The position numbers were made by a program, and so were the translations under genes. The notes under the pieces were generated by a model that searched no databases, was not told where the DNA came from, and saw only the letters and a program-made list of their open reading frames with translations. 64,000 nt of DNA, from assembly GCF_029633865.1 (NCBI RefSeq), contig NC_079219.1, positions 51,836,916-51,900,915 of the forward strand, read 5' to 3'. This document shows, piece after piece, positions 62,438 to 64,000 of the stretch (position 1 is the first letter of the stretch; each line of letters begins with the position of its first letter). Source of the DNA: Lampris incognitus. Its lineage: Eukaryota; Chordata; Actinopteri; Lampriformes; Lampridae.

Positions 62438-64000
62438 ATACCCTGTTGTACTGTGTCTATCACTCAGATCTGCTGCCCAATCAGCATCACTATGTGCCCC
62501 TAGTTTGAGTGTTTCTTTGCTTTTCTTGTATAACTCCTTGTTGATCGTGCCTTTTAAATCCCTCATCACATGTTTGGCTGCTATCATGTATTGCTGTTTT
62601 GGCTGTGATAAAGGTTGTGATTGCTTGCTGACTATCCAGCGTAGATCTGGCCTTGTAGATTTCATTATACATAAATCAAGCTGCCTATCACCTCCCGATA
62701 TCTCCTAGGATCAGTAAGTTCACCATCTAAGTTTAGTTTCTGTTCACATTGAGTTGACCTTGACTTACAATCAGACATACCAAACGTCTCCAGTATTTCT
62801 GATATGTACCTCTTTTGGTTCATCCTTACTTCTCCCTCCCTCTGATTGAAATCGGTGCCTAGAAAGTGCTTAAGCTTCCCGAGATGTTTCATTTTGAACT
62901 TTGCTGCCAACAGTTTCTTCACATCATTGAGAGAATCATTGTCCCTGGCTGCAATGAGTAGATCATCAACCCAAATGATAAGTATGATCCTATCACCCCC
63001 TGTTCCTTTGGTGTATACACAGTGGTCTGCTGGATTCTGTGTAAATCCATTTTCACTGAGGTGATCATGTAACACTCTGTTCCAATCTCATCCTGACTGT
63101 TTCAGGCCACAAAGTGACTTGTTCAGTTTACCGACTAGTTTTTCACCTGTCTCTGATTTGACTTCAAATCCTTCTGGTTGCTGTATGTACACCTCACATC
63201 AACAGGAGCATTTAGATAAGCTGTCTTCATATCCATTTGATGGAGTTCAAGGTCACATTGAACTGCCATTTGCACCAGGGTACGTGCTGATGTCATATTC
63301 GCAGTTGGAGAGAAAGAAATTAACCTGCTCCCCACTGCATTTTGACCCTCTGGCAGTGTGGTCAATGTGTATGTGTCATTTTCTCTGAGAGAATTCATCT
63401 CCTCTTTCATAGCACTATAGCAATTCTGTGAATTTGATGAGCCCATGGCTTCATCAGAAGTTTGTGGTACACTACTACACACCATCCTGTAGCAAAAATC
63501 AACATTGGCTAATATTTGGTCATCGTTGTCAACATCAGATACATAGTCGTTCAAGTATTTAGGAGCGTTCCTATCCCCTCTGGGGTAGTGTGTACTATGA
63601 CTATCTCCTGTCCTCCCTTGTACGGCATCTCTTTTGTCGGTTTCTAGTTTGAGAGTCATTTCTGGATTTGCCATGTTAGACTCTCAGCTCCCTTTTTATG
63701 TCTGCTCAGCTATCCGAGGCTTTGGCATGGGGGATGCCCGTCTCTTCCAATGAACATCATCTGTCATCATCAGGTCAGTCTGAGTTTCATGTTCAAGTGC
63801 TTCCTTCGTAATGAACTTCACAAGCCTGTGCTTGAGTACTTTCCCTGTGTGTGGGTAGTAGACTAGGTGCGCTGGGCCTTTCTTGTCAACTCCTACAAAC
63901 AATCTCTTCTCGAAACCGGAGTCTAGCTTTTTCTTGTTTTGTTTGTATGCATAGCACACCGTTCCGAACACTCTCATTTTGGAGAGGTCCGGCCTCTTCC

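Larger units (their letters stand above)
60730..64000 (-). mobile_element. Ty1/Copia retrotransposon, runs off the right edge
   Basis: Minus-strand order: integrase C-terminus with RVFGTVCYAYKQNKKKLD and KRLFVGVDKKG (63977-63700); RT with MDMKTAYLNAPV (63250-63210), ENGFTQNPADHCVYTKG and WVDDLLIAARDN (63070-62920); RNase H with AHSDADWAADLSDRHSTTGY (62500-62440) and EDNQGAIALSKNPVNRKRCK (61250-61170), HFVRSALNE. A GTGGGGGTG polypurine tract precedes TGTTGATTTGTG at 60950, the likely start of the 3' LTR; its far end near 60730 was not resolved. Stops and insertions make it inactive. Confidence 0.88.

Noticed and set aside
63135-63674. ARNT N-terminus, suggested by MANPEMT and by CTSK-ARNT synteny in mammals
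   Set aside because: The rest of the frame is Copia pol (MDMKTAYLNAPV); the resemblance is chance.

Overview
The window looks like nuclear DNA of a teleost fish: compact GT-AG introns, CA/GT and GA microsatellites every few kilobases, tRNA-derived SINEs, L2-, RTE- and I-type LINEs, and Gypsy and Copia LTR elements. I cannot name the species. The only intact protein genes I can support are two neighbouring papain-family (C1A) lysosomal cysteine proteases, both on the minus strand. They are a cathepsin S (coding exons 201-7968, 330 aa) and a cathepsin K (coding exons 23811-45079, 331 aa). Each has seven coding exons with the same phases and near-identical lengths, as expected for an old tandem duplication. 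The CTSS-CTSK neighbour pair is also known from mammals, so this is a conserved vertebrate block.  Layout: 1-8 kb is ctss, with GA, CA and GT tracts and a 31-bp minisatellite in its introns. 8-22.8 kb is intergenic and packed with mobile DNA: an L2-like LINE scrap; a 4-kb Gypsy element embedded in telomere-like CCTAA repeats and carrying a 79-bp inverted copy of its own gag inside its reverse transcriptase; an I-type LINE split by a solo LTR; and several copies of a miniature LTR element. 22.8-47.2 kb is ctsk, with a TATA-type promoter near 47.18 kb. Its introns hold a polypurine tract, SINEs, L2 and RTE LINE pieces and about 35 copies of a 26-bp repeat. From 47.2 to 64 kb I see no confident host gene. 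That stretch holds a hairpin-bearing repeat landscape, an RTE LINE with a 16-bp target duplication, a second Gypsy element, an antisense wdr5 processed pseudogene hit by a SINE, and a Copia element that runs off the right edge and contains a solo LTR.  The most unusual observation is a short LTR-type family (copies near 13.47, 18.05, 22.0, 51.6 and 56.1 kb, with a cousin near 50.15 kb). Its ~150-bp LTR (TGTAAC...CTACA) contains a tRNA-like A box/B box segment resembling tRNA-Asp. It is followed by a primer-binding site matching the 3' end of tRNA-Leu and by only about 50-120 bp of internal DNA. Several copies have 4-bp target duplications. This resembles plant TRIM/Cassandra elements, except that the Pol III-like promoter is a tRNA and not 5S rRNA. 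Splice sites, exon phases and domain assignments were read by eye; nothing was checked against databases.
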